Source of the DNA: JAWPNA01 sp045402695
Lineage (GTDB): Bacteria > Acidobacteriota > Polarisedimenticolia > JACPZX01 > DASXTC01
Assembly (NCBI GenBank): GCA_045402695.1
Contig: JAWPNA010000283.1
Coordinates: forward strand, 1 to 6,187
Reading direction: 5' to 3'
DNA: 6,187 nt
The notes beneath the pieces are model-generated. The model saw only the letters and a program-made list of their open reading frames with translations. It was not told where the DNA came from and ran no database searches. Both the position numbers and the translations under genes were made by a program. Positions 4,979 to 6,187 of this stretch are shown piece by piece; position 1 is the first letter of the stretch; each line of letters starts with the position of its first letter.

Positions 4979-6187
4979 TCACCATGTGGCGGAGACGCGC
5001 ACCGATCGCCGGCTGGAGTCGCGGTACAACAGGTAGCCGTGCTCCTTCCCGAAGCGGTAGAGCCGCCGAGTCACCTCCACGTCCCGTCGGCAGTACTTCT
5101 CGATGAGATCCATGCGGCCCTCCTTGAACCAGCGGAGGCTCTGGAGGCCGTCGGCTGACTTGCCTTCGCCCAGCGTCTCCTCGGCGAGATGGTTGAGTTT
5201 CACCCGGAAGCCCAGCTTGAGATGGATCTCCTCGAGGAGATCGCACGTGGGAATCCTTTCGAATGCAGCATCCCTGTACCCCCGCAGCACCGTGTAGTCG
5301 AACCTCTTCACGTTGAAGCCGACCACGCGGTCGGCCGACATCAGCTCAACGATCAGGCGATCCACGTCGGGCTCGAGGTAGGTTTGGTAGGCACCCGACT
5401 CCTCGTCATAGACGACCGCCAGCGCCAGCCCCATCTTCTGGATGTGATCCCACCCGCCCACTTCCTCGGCGCTGCGGCGCGTCTCCAGGTCGAAGAACAG
5501 AAGGCGCCGTGGCTCCGTCTCGGCACGAGGGACGGTGGGCCTTCCGGTCTGCTCGCGGACCATGCCGGGGCGACGGGAGCGCGCGAACGGGGGACGATCC
5601 GACCACGCGACCTGGATCGGCCGTCGCGTTCCGGTCCGGCCGGGCACATTGAGAGAGGAGAGCACGAAGCGAGCACCCTCCTTGTCGAGCGGGTGATTGC
5701 CGCTGCCGCACTTCGGCGAGTGAATGCACGAGGGACACCCTTGCTCGCACGCGCAGGAGTCGAGGAGCCGCTGCGTCTTCTCCAGCAGGAACTCGGTCCG
5801 CTCGAACCCCTGCGCCGCGAGGCCGATGCCTCCTGGATGTCCATCGTAGATGAAGACGGCCGCCCCACCGGTCTGCGGGTGTGCGGGATAGGAGATGCCG
5901 CCGATGTCACCCCGGTCGCAGATAGCCAGCAGGGGAAACAGGGAGATCGCCGCGTGCTCGCCGGCATGGATGCTTCCCATGAAGTGGAACCCCTTCCGCG
6001 CGGCCTCCTGCTTCACGGAGTCGGGTATCTCCCACCACATCCCCACCGTCTCGTAGACCAGAGGCGGCAGTTCGAGCGGGTGGCTGGAGATCTTCTGCAG
6101 GTCGGAGATGCGCCGCCGAACATACTCCTTGAACTCCTGCGTGACGCGCAAGTGGCCCAGGCTGACCCGGTAGCCGGCCAGGTGTCG
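4979..6187 (-). CDS. MrfA/Hrq1-type helicase C-terminus fused to MrfB-type exonuclease, 5' end cut off
   Basis: The last 402 residues of a larger protein, open to the right edge. Residues about 1-180 are the C-terminal (DUF1998/MZB) module of YprA/MrfA- and Hrq1-type DEAD/DEAH helicases: HAGEHAAISLFPLLAICDRG, DIGG, IYDGHPGGIG, then the zinc-binding cysteines in CACEQGCPSC followed by KCG (Cys 145, 147, 151, 154, 160) and LDK. A charged linker of about 45 residues follows. Residues 228-385 are an RNase H-like 3'-5' exonuclease domain of YprB/MrfB type: Exo I FFDLET (Asp233, Glu235), Exo II GFNVKRFD (Asp297) and Exo III YCRRD (Tyr365, Asp369), so a complete DEDDy set. In Bacillus subtilis, MrfA (helicase) and MrfB (exonuclease) are separate proteins acting in UvrA-independent repair of mitomycin C damage. 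A similar role here is inferred. The RecA-like helicase domains lie outside the window. The TTG at 6151 is an internal codon, not a start. Confidence 0.9.
   Translation of the reverse strand, partial: RHLAGYRVSLGHLRVTQEFKEYVRRRISDLQKISSHPLELPPLVYETVGMWWEIPDSVKQEAARKGFHFMGSIHAGEHAAISLFPLLAICDRGDIGGISYPAHPQTGGAAVFIYDGHPGGIGLAAQGFERTEFLLEKTQRLLDSCACEQGCPSCIHSPKCGSGNHPLDKEGARFVLSSLNVPGRTGTRRPIQVAWSDRPPFARSRRPGMVREQTGRPTVPRAETEPRRLLFFDLETRRSAEEVGGWDHIQKMGLALAVVYDEESGAYQTYLEPDVDRLIVELMSADRVVGFNVKRFDYTVLRGYRDAAFERIPTCDLLEEIHLKLGFRVKLNHLAEETLGEGKSADGLQSLRWFKEGRMDLIEKYCRRDVEVTRRLYRFGKEHGYLLYRDSSRRSVRVSATW

Noticed and set aside
4575..5246. Minus-strand frame of 223 codons spanning the helicase end, the promoter and the first small gene
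   Set aside because: It runs out of frame through two real genes and a promoter, is Arg/Pro-rich and has no recognisable domain.

Overview
The window is GC-rich bacterial DNA, and every gene I can support lies on the minus strand, so transcription runs right to left. No rRNA, tRNA, mobile element or CRISPR array is visible. The taxon cannot be fixed from the sequence. The GC-rich codon use, the Hrq1/MrfA-type helicase fused to an RNase H-like exonuclease, and the FlhG-like plus ParA-like pair would fit an environmental Acidobacteriota- or deltaproteobacteria-like lineage, but this is only an inference.

Right part (4979-6187): the C-terminal 402 residues of a large DEAD/DEAH helicase, open at the window edge. 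A four-cysteine zinc module of the MrfA/YprA-Hrq1 type is followed by a linker and a DEDD-type RNase H-like exonuclease domain of the YprB/MrfB type. This looks like a one-polypeptide version of the two-protein MrfA-MrfB DNA-repair pair.

Middle part (3372-4978): a strong sigma70-like promoter (4912-4940), a leader of about 185 nt, two tandem paralogous genes for 68-residue proteins with near-perfect Shine-Dalgarno (SD) sequences, and a gene for a protein resembling the N-terminal domain of cyanophycin synthetase without the catalytic domains. Each small gene is followed by a very similar short GC hairpin. The small proteins match no family I know.

Left part (1-3380): a second sigma70-like promoter (3351-3380) precedes four tightly coupled genes. 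They encode a protein with what looks like a degenerate PD-(D/E)XK nuclease fold, a FlhG/MinD-like ATPase with a ParB-like N-terminal peptide, a Soj/ParA-type ATPase, and a helix-hairpin-helix protein cut by the left window edge. Spacings are a 1-nt overlap, a 7-nt gap and a 41-nt overlap, so the genes are probably co-transcribed and translationally coupled. No ParB gene is visible. My working hypothesis is a cargo-positioning or DNA-segregation module built from two deviant-Walker ATPases, with the helix-hairpin-helix protein or the nuclease-like protein as DNA-side partner.
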